From NCBI RefSeq assembly GCF_029840925.1, contig NZ_JAOCDM010000032.1, positions 1 through 47,065 on the forward strand: a stretch of 47,065 nt of DNA, written 5' to 3'. The position numbers and the translations under genes were made by a program. Origin of the DNA: Pseudomonas sp. GD03858 (GTDB taxonomy: Bacteria; Pseudomonadota; Gammaproteobacteria; Pseudomonadales; Pseudomonadaceae). Position 1 is the stretch's first letter. The number at the start of each line of letters is the position of its first letter. Below the pieces are notes generated by a model. It saw only the letters and a program-made list of their open reading frames with translations, had not been told where the DNA came from and ran no database searches. Positions 1 through 8,140 of the stretch are shown here, one piece after another.

Positions 1-29
1 AGATGAGCTGCGCAATAGCCTTGTGATCT

Positions 30-890
30 TCAACCTTTCAGGCATTTGAGCTCACTGAAATCCGCCCGCACCTTGATCAGCCGTTGTTGCAGGAACTGCC
101 GTTGCGCCGCAGTGCTCTGCTTCATCAGGTCGACCATCAGGCTGCGTGCCTGTCGTTCGGTATTCTGGAACGCCTGACGGTACGCTGGCGTCCACAGGCT
201 CTCCTTGCGTTGCAGCAGCTGCGCCAGGCGCGGCTCGAAGGCAGGGGTGTCGCGCTGGTTCATCGCCAGCACCAGTTGCTGCTGCCAGTGGGCGCGATTG
301 GCGATCCACTGGCGATTCTGGTCGCCCAGGGCCTGCGACCAGCTCATCACGCGCAGGCGCTGCTCGGCGTTGAGCTCGCCCAGCCAGGGTTCGAGGCGCT
401 TGCGCATGCGCGCGGCGCGGTTGTCGACCTGCTTGGCCAAGGGCGTGTCGACGTACTCCTTTTGACGTTTGTCGATATCCGCGCGAAAAGCCTGGCGCAT
501 CTCGTCGACCTGCCGGTCGCTCATGCCGCGTAGCAGCTCGGCGGCGGATGGGGTGATCGCCTCGGTGACCCGGCCAATGGCCAGGCGCGCCTCGGCGGTA
601 CGCTGTTGCAGGGCTTCGTCGGTTACCGCGTCATTGGCGACCATCAGCCGCACACGATCGAGCCAGTCGAGGTAGCCGGGCAGTTGGGTCCTGCAATGCC
701 AGGCCAGGTGTGTCTTGAGCCGTTCGTCGAGCAGTTGCTTCTGCTCGCGGTTCATGTCCAGATAATCGTCCAGCGACCAGGGGACCAGGCGGTCGAGGTT
801 GCGGTAGGCCAGGTCGATGCGGCTGCAGGCCGTCAGGGCCAGGGCTAAGCCGATGACGAGTAGCAGGGCGTGGGTCAGGCGTAGGGGCAT
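30..890 (-). CDS. DUF6279 family lipoprotein
   Basis: This is a 286-residue predicted lipoprotein. A hydrophobic N-terminus ends in a lipobox (LTAC, Cys22), so the mature protein should be lipid-anchored in the envelope. The rest is rich in Arg, Gln, Leu and Ala, predicted mostly helical, with repeated acidic/basic heptad-like stretches. This matches the DUF6279 family of gamma-proteobacterial lipoproteins as I know it; the function is not known. It is divergent from the CvfB-like gene, so the 130 bases between them should hold both promoters. No catalytic motif is visible. Confidence 0.85.
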   Translation of the reverse strand: MPLRLTHALLLVIGLALALTACSRIDLAYRNLDRLVPWSLDDYLDMNREQKQLLDERLKTHLAWHCRTQLPGYLDWLDRVRLMVANDAVTDEALQQRTAEARLAIGRVTEAITPSAAELLRGMSDRQVDEMRQAFRADIDKRQKEYVDTPLAKQVDNRAARMRKRLEPWLGELNAEQRLRVMSWSQALGDQNRQWIANRAHWQQQLVLAMNQRDTPAFEPRLAQLLQRKESLWTPAYRQAFQNTERQARSLMVDLMKQSTAAQRQFLQQRLIKVRADFSELKCLKG

Positions 891-1020
891 GAGCGAATCC
901 TTGCACGGGCTGGCCAGGCGGTGGACGCAAGGTGGGCCCGAGGGTTCCTGCGCATGCGCGCTCGGGCGGTCGGGCGGGTCAGGTGTTAGAATAGCCGCCT
1001 TGTCTTGAGGATCTTCGGAA

Positions 1021-1857
1021 ATGGCTCTGCTTGGGCGTTACAACAGTTTGCAAATCGTTAAACACGTGGAATTCGGCCTGTACCTGGATGGCGGCGCCGA
1101 CGGCGAGATCCTCCTGCCACGGCGTTACTTCCCCAAGGATGCCGAGCTCGAGCTGGACGACTGGCTCAACGTGTTCATCTACCTCGACAGCGAAGACCAG
1201 CTGATCGCCACCACCGAAAAACCGAAGATGCAGGTCGGCGAGTTCGCCAGCCTCAAGGTCAAGGACATCAACGGCGCGGGCATCTTCCTCGACTGGGGCC
1301 TGTCCAAGGACCTGTTGATGCCGTACTCGGAAGAGTCCCGCCCGCTGAAGATCGGCGACTACTGCGTGGTCCACGCCTACCTGGACAAACGCACCCGGCG
1401 CATCACCGCCACCGCCAAGCTCGATCGCTACCTGGACCGCACGCCGGTCGACTACCAGGTCGGTCAGCCCGTCGAGCTGCTGGTGGCCGGTGAGACGCCG
1501 ATGGGCTTCAAGGCAATCATCAACAACCGCCACTGGGGCCTGATCCACAAGAACGAGGTGTTCAAGTTCCTGCGCTCGGGCATGCACGAGAAGGGTTTCA
1601 TCAAGGAAGTGCGGGCCGACGGCAAGATCGCCCTGAGCCTGCAGCCGGTGGGACAGGCTCTGGCCGACGGCCTGCACGAGCAGATCATGCAGCGCCTGGA
1701 AGCCGCCGGTGGCGTGCTGCCGGTGTGCGACAAGAGCGATCCGGCGCTGATCAGCCAGATGTTCAATGTCAGCAAGGGCAATTTCAAGAAAGCCATCGGC
1801 GCACTGTTCAAGCAGGGCCGGATCGTCATCCATGACGATCGCATCGAGCGGGCCTGA
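1021..1857 (+). CDS. CvfB-like S1 RNA-binding protein
   Basis: The 278-residue product resembles the CvfB/YitL family: tandem S1-type OB folds that bind RNA, followed by a C-terminal winged-helix domain. The first S1 repeat covers about residues 1-65. A second, with the motif GIFLDWGLSKDLLMP, lies around residues 75-140, and a third around 150-215. The C-terminal 60 residues (SDPALISQMFNVSKGNFKKAIGALF) look like the winged helix. The start has a GAGGA ribosome site at 1006-1010. Family members affect virulence-factor expression in Gram-positives; in Pseudomonas the role is unclear. It ends exactly where the opposite-strand gene ends. Confidence 0.85.
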   Translation: MALLGRYNSLQIVKHVEFGLYLDGGADGEILLPRRYFPKDAELELDDWLNVFIYLDSEDQLIATTEKPKMQVGEFASLKVKDINGAGIFLDWGLSKDLLMPYSEESRPLKIGDYCVVHAYLDKRTRRITATAKLDRYLDRTPVDYQVGQPVELLVAGETPMGFKAIINNRHWGLIHKNEVFKFLRSGMHEKGFIKEVRADGKIALSLQPVGQALADGLHEQIMQRLEAAGGVLPVCDKSDPALISQMFNVSKGNFKKAIGALFKQGRIVIHDDRIERA

Positions 1858-2238
1858 TCAGGCCTGCACGAAGCTGCGGAAATCCAGCTGCTCGCCGCCC
1901 GGGCGGGTGTCGCGCAGCAGCGAATCGCGATCGGCGCTCAGCGCCAGGCTGATGGTCGAGCGGCGCTTGCCGGCGTTGCGCACTTCCATCTGCTCCTGGT
2001 GCGCGCGCAGGAAGTTGGTCGGCACCTTCAGGTGCTGCAGTTCGTCGGTTTCCGGGGTGTGCAGCAACAGGTTGACCCAGTCGGGCTGGCCTTTGCGCAG
2101 CAGCGCCACCGGTACCTCGAACCACCACAGGTTGCGCTTCTTGTCGAGGATGGCGAAGAGGGTGTTGTCGCGGTCGAGCACCGGCCGGGTCAGCGCTTCG
2201 TTGCGCCGAGCAATGGCGGTGGGCTTGTCGAGTTTCAT
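1858..2238 (-). CDS. Conserved hypothetical protein, 126 aa
   Basis: A cytosolic protein of 126 residues with no signal peptide or membrane segment. It begins [11 protein letters not shown] behind a good ribosome site (AGGAACC on the minus strand) and has Pseudomonas-typical codon use, so I take it as real. The sequence contains a Trp/Phe-rich patch ([12 protein letters not shown], about residues 36-47) followed by WVNLLLHTP, suggesting a small beta-rich fold. I do not recognise a named domain. Its stop codon abuts that of the convergent CvfB-like gene with no spacer. It may be a Pseudomonas-specific orphan. Confidence 0.7.
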   Translation of the reverse strand: MKLDKPTAIARRNEALTRPVLDRDNTLFAILDKKRNLWWFEVPVALLRKGQPDWVNLLLHTPETDELQHLKVPTNFLRAHQEQMEVRNAGKRRSTISLALSADRDSLLRDTRPGGEQLDFRSFVQA

Positions 2239-2292
2239 GCAGGTTCCTGCGGGTTGACGCTAGATTGGCCCGATATTGTGCGGGCGGGCCAA

Positions 2293-2315
2293 TCGCGGGG
2301 CAAGCCCGCTCCCAC
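2293..2315. repeat. Single REP unit
   Basis: The stretch TCGCGGGGCAAGCCCGCTCC is a REP palindrome of the class found several more times in this window. It sits alone between the 126-residue gene and csbD. The rest of the 2239-2502 gap shows no gene that I can support. Confidence 0.75.
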
Positions 2316-2502
2316 GCAGGTGATCGTTATCACGGCGTTCGCTGCATGCCAGCGCAGCCCAAAGGGCAGGGCAAGCACCTGCCAGGCGCGCGCGAAGCCG
2401 TTGAGCTGGCGGCAGGCAAACCGATTGAAACTCCTGCCGATGGCCGTGGGTCGACTGGTTGTCGACACGATTTCCCGTGTCTTTCTCGCTAGGAGACATC
2501 CC

Positions 2503-2682
2503 ATGAGCGGCACCAAGGATAAAGCGAAAGGCCTGGCCAACGAGGCCGTGGGCAACATCAAGCAGGGCGTCGGCAAGGTGACCGGCAACGACAAGCTGCG
2601 CGCCGAGGGCAAGGCCCAGGAGCTCAAGGGCGAGGCGCAGCAGGCGGTGGGCAAGGTCAAGGATGCCGTGAAGAAACCTTGA
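2503..2682 (+). CDS. CsbD family stress protein
   Basis: A 59-residue, highly charged and hydrophilic protein beginning [20 protein letters not shown], with the repeated K-G-x2-x-E-A-x-G-x2-K pattern of the CsbD family. An ideal ribosome site AGGAG lies at 2491-2495, so the start is 2503 rather than the upstream in-frame codons. CsbD proteins are small and probably partly disordered; in Bacillus csbD belongs to the sigma-B general stress regulon, and in Gram-negatives they are stress-linked with no known biochemistry. A REP pair follows the stop codon. Confidence 0.93.
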   Translation: MSGTKDKAKGLANEAVGNIKQGVGKVTGNDKLRAEGKAQELKGEAQQAVGKVKDAVKKP

Positions 2683-2697
2683 CCTCAGTGGCATTTT

Positions 2698-2749
2698 CGC
2701 GGGGCCAGCCCGTTCCCAACCCAACCGGTGGGAGCGGGCTGGCCCCGCG
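2698..2749. repeat. Inverted REP pair (hairpin)
   Basis: Two arms, CGCGGGGCCAGCCCG at 2698-2712 and its exact complement at 2735-2749, can form a 15-bp stem. The position between csbD and the BrkB gene fits a REP pair that protects or ends the csbD transcript. No T-tract follows it. Confidence 0.8.
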
Positions 2750-2841
2750 ATTGCATTGTGCGCCAGCGAACAGCACGTCCACCCTCTGGTCTATTAGACT
2801 TGTTGCATTGTCACCCCGATCAAGCGGCGAAAGGAGACGCT

Positions 2842-3798
2842 ATGATTTTCCCCGACCTGCGCGGCCTGCCCCTGCACCGCGTGCTGGTGCGTACCGTCAA
2901 AGAGTTTCTCGACGACGAGATGTCCACCTATGCCTCCGCGCTGGCCTACCAGATGCTGTTCTCGTTGTTCCCCTTCCTGCTGTTCCTGATCGCCCTGATC
3001 GGTTTCCTGCACTTGCCCGACTTCTTTTCCTGGCTGCGCCTGCAGTCGGAGCTGGTATTGCCGCCCCAGGCGCTGGAACAGGTCAACCCGGTGATCGACC
3101 AGTTGCAGCAGTCCAAGGGTGGCTTGCTGTCGGTGGGTATCGTGATCGCCCTGTGGACGGCCTCGGCGGGCGTGCGCCTGATGATGAGCGCGATGAACGC
3201 GGCCTACGACGTAGCGGAAGGGCGTCCGGTGTGGAAGCGCTTTCCGCTGTCGATCATCTACACCGTCGGCATCGCCGGCATGTTGCTGGCGGCGGCGGCG
3301 CTGATGGTGCTCGGGCCGCAGGTCATGGAGTGGATCGCCGCCCAGGTGGGACTGCAGGAGGCGGTGGTCGTGGTCTGGACGGTACTGCGCTGGCCGGCGA
3401 TCATCATCCTGATGATGGTGGCGGTGGCGCTGATCTACTACGTGATGCCCGATGTGAAGCAGAAATTCCGTTTCATCACCCCAGGCTCGGTGCTGGCGGT
3501 GGTGGTGTGGATCATCGCGTCGCTGGGCTTTGCCTACTACGTGAAGACCTTTGCCGACTACAACGCCATGTATGGCAGTATCGGGGCGATCATCGTGCTG
3601 TTGCTGTACTTCTACATCTCCGCTGCCGTGCTGCTGCTGGGGGCCGAGATGAACGCGGTGATCGAGCATATGTCCGCCGAGGGCAAGAACCCCGGCGAGA
3701 AGGAATTCGCCCAGGACAATCCGCAACAGACTGTCACCGTGCTAGGCCATGAGCACCCGGTGACTCCCGAACCCCAGACCCGCGAGCCGAATACCTGA
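2842..3798 (+). CDS. YihY/BrkB family inner-membrane protein
   Basis: A 318-residue protein of the YihY/BrkB family. The N-terminal motif ([25 protein letters not shown]) is the family hallmark, and about six hydrophobic segments follow, spread to residue 280, with a hydrophilic tail of 40 residues. The start at 2842 has AAGGAG at 2831-2836. The family was once misnamed ribonuclease BN; its function is not settled, and BrkB is linked to serum resistance in Bordetella. The stop overlaps the start of the deformylase gene by one base, so the two are translationally coupled. Confidence 0.9.
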   Translation: MIFPDLRGLPLHRVLVRTVKEFLDDEMSTYASALAYQMLFSLFPFLLFLIALIGFLHLPDFFSWLRLQSELVLPPQALEQVNPVIDQLQQSKGGLLSVGIVIALWTASAGVRLMMSAMNAAYDVAEGRPVWKRFPLSIIYTVGIAGMLLAAAALMVLGPQVMEWIAAQVGLQEAVVVVWTVLRWPAIIILMMVAVALIYYVMPDVKQKFRFITPGSVLAVVVWIIASLGFAYYVKTFADYNAMYGSIGAIIVLLLYFYISAAVLLLGAEMNAVIEHMSAEGKNPGEKEFAQDNPQQTVTVLGHEHPVTPEPQTREPNT

Positions 3799-4334
3799 TG
3801 ATCCGCGACATTCTCAAGATGGGCGACGAACGCCTGCTGCGCATCGCCCCGCCAGTGCCGGAGCACATGCTCGGCAGCCCCGAGCTCGAGCAACTGATCG
3901 ACGACATGTTCGAGACCATGGCCCATGTCGGTGGTGTCGGCCTGGCCGCGCCGCAGATCGGCATCGACCTGCAGCTGGTGATCTTCGGCTTCGAGCGCAG
4001 TGAGCGCTACCCGGACGCCGAGCCGGTACCGCGGACCATCTTGCTCAACCCAGTGATCACGCCGCTGGCAAGCGAAGTCGAGGATGGCTGGGAGGGCTGC
4101 CTGTCGGTCCCGGGCCTGCGTGGCGTGGTGCCGCGCTACAAGCACATCAGCTACTCGGGCATCGACCCGCAGGGCAACCCGATCAACCGCTTTGCCGACG
4201 GCTTCCACGCCAGGGTGGTGCAGCATGAATGCGACCACCTGATCGGCCGGTTGTACCCCTCGCGCATCCAGGACTTCAGCAAGTTCGGCTACACCGAGGT
4301 GCTGTTCCCCGGGCTCGATGTGGCCGACGACTGA
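3798..4334 (+). CDS. def: Peptide deformylase
   Basis: Peptide deformylase removes the N-formyl group from nascent proteins using a bound ferrous ion. All three family motifs are present: [10 protein letters not shown] (46-55), EGCLSV (99-104, metal ligand Cys101) and HECDH (143-147, two His ligands and the catalytic Glu). The 178-residue length is normal. P. putida genomes usually carry more than one def; this copy is not next to fmt, so it is probably the secondary paralogue. It overlaps the upstream BrkB gene by 1 nt, and its last 46 nt overlap the convergent GNAT gene. Confidence 0.95.
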   Translation: MIRDILKMGDERLLRIAPPVPEHMLGSPELEQLIDDMFETMAHVGGVGLAAPQIGIDLQLVIFGFERSERYPDAEPVPRTILLNPVITPLASEVEDGWEGCLSVPGLRGVVPRYKHISYSGIDPQGNPINRFADGFHARVVQHECDHLIGRLYPSRIQDFSKFGYTEVLFPGLDVADD

Positions 4335-4738
4335 TCCCGCACCAGTGCCACCAGGGGCTTGCTGCGCTGGTAACGGGCCAGGCGCGCGGCCAGGGCTTCG
4401 GGCAGCGTGGTGGCTGGGGTGAAGGCCAGGCGCTGGTAGAAGGGCGTCAGATCCGGATGGCAGAACAGCCAGGTTGCGCCGCTGCTTTCGGCAAGCGCGG
4501 CGTCCACCAACTGAGAGGCGATCTGCTGGCCACGCCATTGTGGGGCGACGAACAGGCCGGTCAGCCAGTAGCCGCCCGCTATGGGTGACAGGTTCAGCCC
4601 GCCAATGATTTCACCGCTGCGCGTCACCCACTGCTCGCCGTCGCCAGCGGCGCGCATGCGCGAACCATGCTGGCGATAGAACAGGTCCAGCAGGCGGCGC
4701 TGGATCAGGGGCAGGCGGGAGCAGGTCAGGGGCGGCAT
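4289..4738 (-). CDS. GNAT family N-acetyltransferase
   Basis: From the Met at 4738 ([13 protein letters not shown]) the product is 149 residues. The reading frame stays open to 4882, but that extension has unlike composition. The acetyl-CoA binding core is visible as [22 protein letters not shown] (motif A, Q/R-x-x-G-x-A type), then a Phe-Tyr-Gln-Arg-Leu-x-Phe segment typical of GNAT motif B (FYQRLAF). The substrate is unknown. No clear ribosome site precedes the chosen start, so the N-terminus is uncertain. Its 3' end overlaps def tail to tail by 46 nt. Confidence 0.8.
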   Translation of the reverse strand: MPPLTCSRLPLIQRRLLDLFYRQHGSRMRAAGDGEQWVTRSGEIIGGLNLSPIAGGYWLTGLFVAPQWRGQQIASQLVDAALAESSGATWLFCHPDLTPFYQRLAFTPATTLPEALAARLARYQRSKPLVALVRDQSSATSSPGNSTSV

Positions 4739-4923
4739 GTGTGGTTCATAGGGCAGTGCAAGTCGCTGTCGCGGGCCAGGCAGAAAAAATGACGGTGCTT
4801 TGTCGCAGATTGTTGCAAATCCGGCAAGGGTGAATATCCGACTCCGGGGTTCAACTATTCTGACTGCGGAGTAGACTTTCACTCATCCCCCCGGCAGTAC
4901 GATAAAGCGGGATCGGTACTTCG

Positions 4924-4946
4924 TGTCATCTTCGCAGTCGATGACA
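4924..4946. promoter_or_regulatory. Inverted repeat upstream of the DUF2790 gene
   Basis: TGTCATC (4924-4930) and GATGACA (4940-4946) form a perfect 7-bp dyad with a 9-nt spacer, about 70 bases before the DUF2790 start. This is the spacing of an operator for a dimeric regulator. The regulator is unknown. Confidence 0.35.
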
Positions 4947-5014
4947 ACTTCTCCGCGCCATTGACGGCATCAGAAGTCACGCGATCAGCTTGATAGCCTT
5001 CAAGGTCGTTATCC

Positions 5015-5272
5015 ATGAAAGCCTTACTGATTCTTGCATTGGTCGGTATGTCCTCGCTCGCCTTCGCGGACCAGGTCAAGACCGCAGATACCCAACCCGT
5101 GGTCGAGCAGTACGACTATTCCACCAACCTCGACATCAAGCGCGTGATCAGCCTGTCGACGATCCCCAACGTCTGTGAAGTGGTGCCCGCCACCATGACC
5201 TACGAGGACCATCAAGGACAGGTGCACACCCTTCAATACCGCGCCCTGGGTGAGGGCTGCCGGTTGAATTGA
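5015..5272 (+). CDS. DUF2790 family periplasmic protein
   Basis: An 85-residue small exported protein. A signal peptide (MKALLILALVGMSSLAFA, cleavage after AFA) is followed by the DUF2790 core: Q-Y-x-Y-x(4)-L-D-I-x-[RK]-V, the CEVVPATMTYEDHQG segment and a C-terminal YRALGEGC. Two Cys in the mature part could form a disulfide. DUF2790 proteins are common in Pseudomonas, several copies per genome, and some are known to respond to metals or envelope stress. It is monocistronic, with a REP pair behind it. Confidence 0.9.
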   Translation: MKALLILALVGMSSLAFADQVKTADTQPVVEQYDYSTNLDIKRVISLSTIPNVCEVVPATMTYEDHQGQVHTLQYRALGEGCRLN

Positions 5273-5299
5273 GCCTTGCAATAGAGCCGTGCGCAATCC

Positions 5300-5418
5300 C
5301 TGTGGGAGCGGTCTTGTGTCGCGAAAGGGCTGCGTAGCAGCCCCAGGTTCAGTGTTGGCTTAGAGATCGCCGGGGCCGCGTTGCGGCCCTTTCGCGACAC
5401 AAGGCCGCTCCCACAGGG
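5300..5418. repeat. Inverted REP pair
   Basis: One unit at about 5300-5344 (TGTGGGAGCGGTCTTGTGTC...) and an inverted one at about 5371-5418 face each other across 26 bases. Both carry the GTGTCGCGAAAGGG core. They lie between the DUF2790 gene and the MocR gene, and the second unit overlaps the MocR coding end. Confidence 0.88.
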
Positions 5419-6817
5419 GCATGTGTATATCTTGAGCCCCCTGCAAGACTGTTGCCCCCACAAGCTCCAGCCCCTGCTTCAATTGCGCCCGGCTGTGCGC
5501 CGCCGACAGGCTGACCCGCACCGCCCGCACGCGCTCCGTGCCCACCGCGAACACGCTGGCTGGCACGATCTCCACCCCTTGCGCCCGACACCGGGCCACC
5601 ACTGCCTCGGCTTCTCCAGGCGTGGCCAGCCAAGCATGGGGCGACGGCACGCCGGCGATCGGCAGTGCATCCCCCAGCAGTGCCCGCGCCAGACGCCAGC
5701 GCTCGCCGAGTTCCTCCCGCTGCCAGGCCAGGCGCCGGGCAGCGGTCCCATCGGAAATCCATTGGCAAGCGATATGCAAGTTCAGCGGCGACACCGACCA
5801 GTGGGTGGCCTGGGCATAAGGATCGATCTGCTCCAGCAACCCTGGCCGGGCCACGATCCAGCCCAGGCGCAGGCCGGCGGCCACGGTCTTGGACAAGCTG
5901 CTGATCAGCACGCCGCGGCCTTCGAGCAAAGGATAGAGTGGCGGGCTATCGGTCAACGCGCCATACACGTCATCTTCGATCACCAGCAACTCATGACGCC
6001 TGGCGACCTCGGCCAGCGCCTGGCGCCGAGTCTCGCCCATGCACGCCCCGGTCGGGTTGTGCAGGGTCGGGGTGCTCACCAGTACCCGCGCGCCACTGGC
6101 TCGCACGACGCGGTCCAGCTCGTCCGGGCGTAGTCCCTGTTCATCCAGGGCTACGCCCTGCACCGGCAGGCGCAGCTGGCGGCAGGCCGCCTTGATGCCA
6201 GGGGCGGTCAGTGCTTCGACCATCACCGGCTCGCCCGGCTGGCACAACGACTGCAACACCAGGGTCAGGGCCTGCTGGGCGCCAGCGCAGAGCTGCACTT
6301 CCTCGGGTCTCAGGTCCAGGCCGCGGTTGCCTAGCCAGCGCGCGCCCTGGATCCGCCCCAGCAGCAGTCGCTCCGGTCCCAGGTAATGGTCGAGCAGGGC
6401 GGTTTCTCGCTGTTCGAGCAGTCTTTGCAGGCTGTGCTCGAGATCGAGATTGCGCGGGTCGGCCACCGGCACGTTGGTCGACAAGTCGATCACCTGGTGC
6501 TGGCGGTTGGGTTGCTTGAGGCGAAACAGCGTCGCTTCCTTGCTGCTGGCCAGCACATAGGTGCCGCGGCCCACCTCCCCGGATACCAGGTGCCGCGCCG
6601 CGGCTTCGCGATAGGCTTGTTGCGTGGTGCTCGGATTCAGGCCCAACGCCCAGGCCAGGCGGCGCTGAGGCGGCAGGCGTTCACCGGCTTTGAGTTCACC
6701 TCGTTCGATGGCGCCGGCGATGGCCTCGACCAGCGCCAGGTAACGCGGCTGGTCGTTGTCTGGCAGGGATGGAGTCCACACGAAATTGCTACCCATGCAA
6801 TATATATTTGGACCCAT
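5360..6817 (-). CDS. MocR-type GntR/aminotransferase regulator
   Basis: A 485-residue MocR/GntR fusion. The N-terminal winged helix-turn-helix (about residues 25-90, with LPPQRRLAWALGLNPSTTQQAYREA) binds DNA; the rest is a fold-type I aminotransferase domain with the PLP lysine in SLSKT (Lys310) and the NPTG motif at 254-257. Such proteins sense PLP or amino acids. It is divergent from the threonine dehydratase-like gene, its likely target. Start 6817 or 6796 (MGSNFVW) is possible, and both lie inside a direct repeat that is probably its operator. The last 19 residues are read from REP DNA, so the native C-terminus may have been altered. Confidence 0.9.
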   Translation of the reverse strand: MGPNIYCMGSNFVWTPSLPDNDQPRYLALVEAIAGAIERGELKAGERLPPQRRLAWALGLNPSTTQQAYREAAARHLVSGEVGRGTYVLASSKEATLFRLKQPNRQHQVIDLSTNVPVADPRNLDLEHSLQRLLEQRETALLDHYLGPERLLLGRIQGARWLGNRGLDLRPEEVQLCAGAQQALTLVLQSLCQPGEPVMVEALTAPGIKAACRQLRLPVQGVALDEQGLRPDELDRVVRASGARVLVSTPTLHNPTGACMGETRRQALAEVARRHELLVIEDDVYGALTDSPPLYPLLEGRGVLISSLSKTVAAGLRLGWIVARPGLLEQIDPYAQATHWSVSPLNLHIACQWISDGTAARRLAWQREELGERWRLARALLGDALPIAGVPSPHAWLATPGEAEAVVARCRAQGVEIVPASVFAVGTERVRAVRVSLSAAHSRAQLKQGLELVGATVLQGAQDIHMPLWERPCVAKGPQRGPGDL

Positions 6818-6822
6818 ACAAT
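6791..6822. promoter_or_regulatory. Direct-repeat operator candidate for the MocR protein
   Basis: ACCCATGCAAT at 6791-6801 and ACCCATACAAT at 6812-6822 are 11-base direct repeats with one mismatch, set exactly 21 bp apart, which is two helical turns. MocR proteins commonly bind paired direct repeats. The site covers the 5' end of the regulator gene and lies 50 bases before the divergent dehydratase gene. Confidence 0.6.
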
Positions 6823-6871
6823 GAGCGGCGTTTAGGATCGCATCAAGCCCTACCGATGAAGGAAGATCGCC

Positions 6872-7837
6872 ATGTTCGACTTGCCCGCCCTACGTGAAGC
6901 CGCCGACTTTGTTCACCAGCACGTTCCGCCGACTCCGCAGCACGCCTGGCCGTTGCTGGCCGAGCGGCTGGGTTGCCAGTTGTGGGTCAAGCATGAGAAC
7001 CATGCCCCCACCGGTGCCTTCAAGGTGCGTGGCGGGCTGGTCTATGTGCGTTCCCTGTTGGCCGGTGGCGACGTGCCCCGTGGGTTGGTCACCGCCACCC
7101 GAGGCAATCATGGCCAGAGCATGGCCCTGGCGGCGCGTCAGGCGCGGCTGCCGCTGGTGATCGTGGTGCCGCAAGGCAATTCGCGGGAGAAGAACGCGGC
7201 CATGCGCGCCCTGGGCGCGGAACTGGTGGAGCACGGCGTGGATTTCGACGTTGCCCGTGAGGAGGCGGCGCGCCTGGCCGATGAGCGCGGCTACGCGATG
7301 GTCCCGTCGTTCCACCCGGAACTGGTGCGCGGCGTGGCCACCTATGCGCTGGAACTGTTCGAGGCGGTGGCGGATCTGGATTGCGTGTACGTGCCGATCG
7401 GCATGGGCTCGGGCATTTGCGGGCTGATCCAAGCGCGCAACCTGCTGGGGCTGTCCACCGAGATCGTCGGCGTGGTGTCCTCTGCCGCGGACGCTTACGC
7501 CCGCAGCTTCGAGCTGGGCCGCATCGTCACCACCGCCAGCGCCGACACCTTCGCCGACGGCATGGCCTGTCGCGTGCCACACCCCGACGCCTTCGCTTTG
7601 GTCCGCGAGCATGCCGCACGTATCGTGCGAGTGAGCGACGACGAGATCGCCGAGGCCATGCGGCTCTATCACGAGACTACCCACAACACCGCCGAAGGGG
7701 CCGGCGCGGCCGCCCTGGCCGCATTGATGCAGGAGCGTGGGCGTCAGGCCGGCAAGCGTGTGGCGGTGGTGCTCAGTGGCGCCAACGTGGATCGCGGGCG
7801 CTATGCACAGGTGTTGATGGGGAATGAAAAATCCTGA
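6872..7837 (+). CDS. Threonine dehydratase-like PLP enzyme
   Basis: A 321-residue fold-type II PLP enzyme of the threonine/serine dehydratase family. The lysine that binds PLP is in GAFKVRG (Lys51), and a glycine-rich phosphate loop appears as GMGSGICG. It lacks the C-terminal ACT-like regulatory domain of biosynthetic IlvA, so it is a short, catabolic-type or specialised dehydratase; the closest alternative is a hydroxyectoine-type (EutB-like) dehydratase. The ribosome site AAGGAAG is at 6859-6865. Control by the divergent MocR gene is likely from context, so the substrate is probably an amino acid sensed by that regulator. Confidence 0.85.
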   Translation: MFDLPALREAADFVHQHVPPTPQHAWPLLAERLGCQLWVKHENHAPTGAFKVRGGLVYVRSLLAGGDVPRGLVTATRGNHGQSMALAARQARLPLVIVVPQGNSREKNAAMRALGAELVEHGVDFDVAREEAARLADERGYAMVPSFHPELVRGVATYALELFEAVADLDCVYVPIGMGSGICGLIQARNLLGLSTEIVGVVSSAADAYARSFELGRIVTTASADTFADGMACRVPHPDAFALVREHAARIVRVSDDEIAEAMRLYHETTHNTAEGAGAAALAALMQERGRQAGKRVAVVLSGANVDRGRYAQVLMGNEKS

Positions 7838-7856
7838 ATGAATGTTGGTGACGAGG

Positions 7857-7879
7857 ATGCTATCTTTATTTGATAGCAT
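7857..7879. promoter_or_regulatory. Perfect palindrome upstream of hicA
   Basis: ATGCTATC (7857-7864) and GATAGCAT (7872-7879) form a perfect 8-bp dyad with a 7-nt AT-only spacer, ending six bases before the hicA start codon. It is the best candidate operator for HicB. It could instead act as a weak terminator of the dehydratase gene, since TTTT overlaps its end. Confidence 0.55.
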
Positions 7880-7885
7880 TTTCCG

Positions 7886-8140
7886 ATGAACACTCGATAT
7901 CGCAAGATTCTGGACTGTATCTTCAGAACACCGACCACGCCTGCGCTGCCGTTCGCCGAGATCGAGGCCCTTGTGCTGCACCTTGGCGGCCAGGTGCTCG
8001 AGCGCCAGGGCTCCAGGGTCAAGATCCTGCTGGGCGAGCAATGCTGGCGGTGTCATCGTCCCCATCCTGGCAAGGAGGCCAGGCGATATCAGATAGAAGA
8101 AGCCCGCGAGTTCCTGTTGCGGGCGGGAGTCCGACCATGA
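7886..8140 (+). CDS. hicA: HicA family toxin
   Basis: An 84-residue HicA-like mRNA interferase. The small dsRBD-like fold is seen as FAEIEALVLHLGGQVLERQGSRVKILL followed by HRPHPG and a C-terminal REFLLRAGV helix. The usual GSHH/GSNH catalytic segment reads GSRV here; in this HicA subgroup the histidine-rich HRPHP segment is conserved instead, so activity cannot be excluded. The start has no clear ribosome site and the leader is short. It overlaps the antitoxin gene by 4 nt (ATGA), the usual toxin-first order of hicAB. Confidence 0.85.
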   Translation: MNTRYRKILDCIFRTPTTPALPFAEIEALVLHLGGQVLERQGSRVKILLGEQCWRCHRPHPGKEARRYQIEEAREFLLRAGVRP

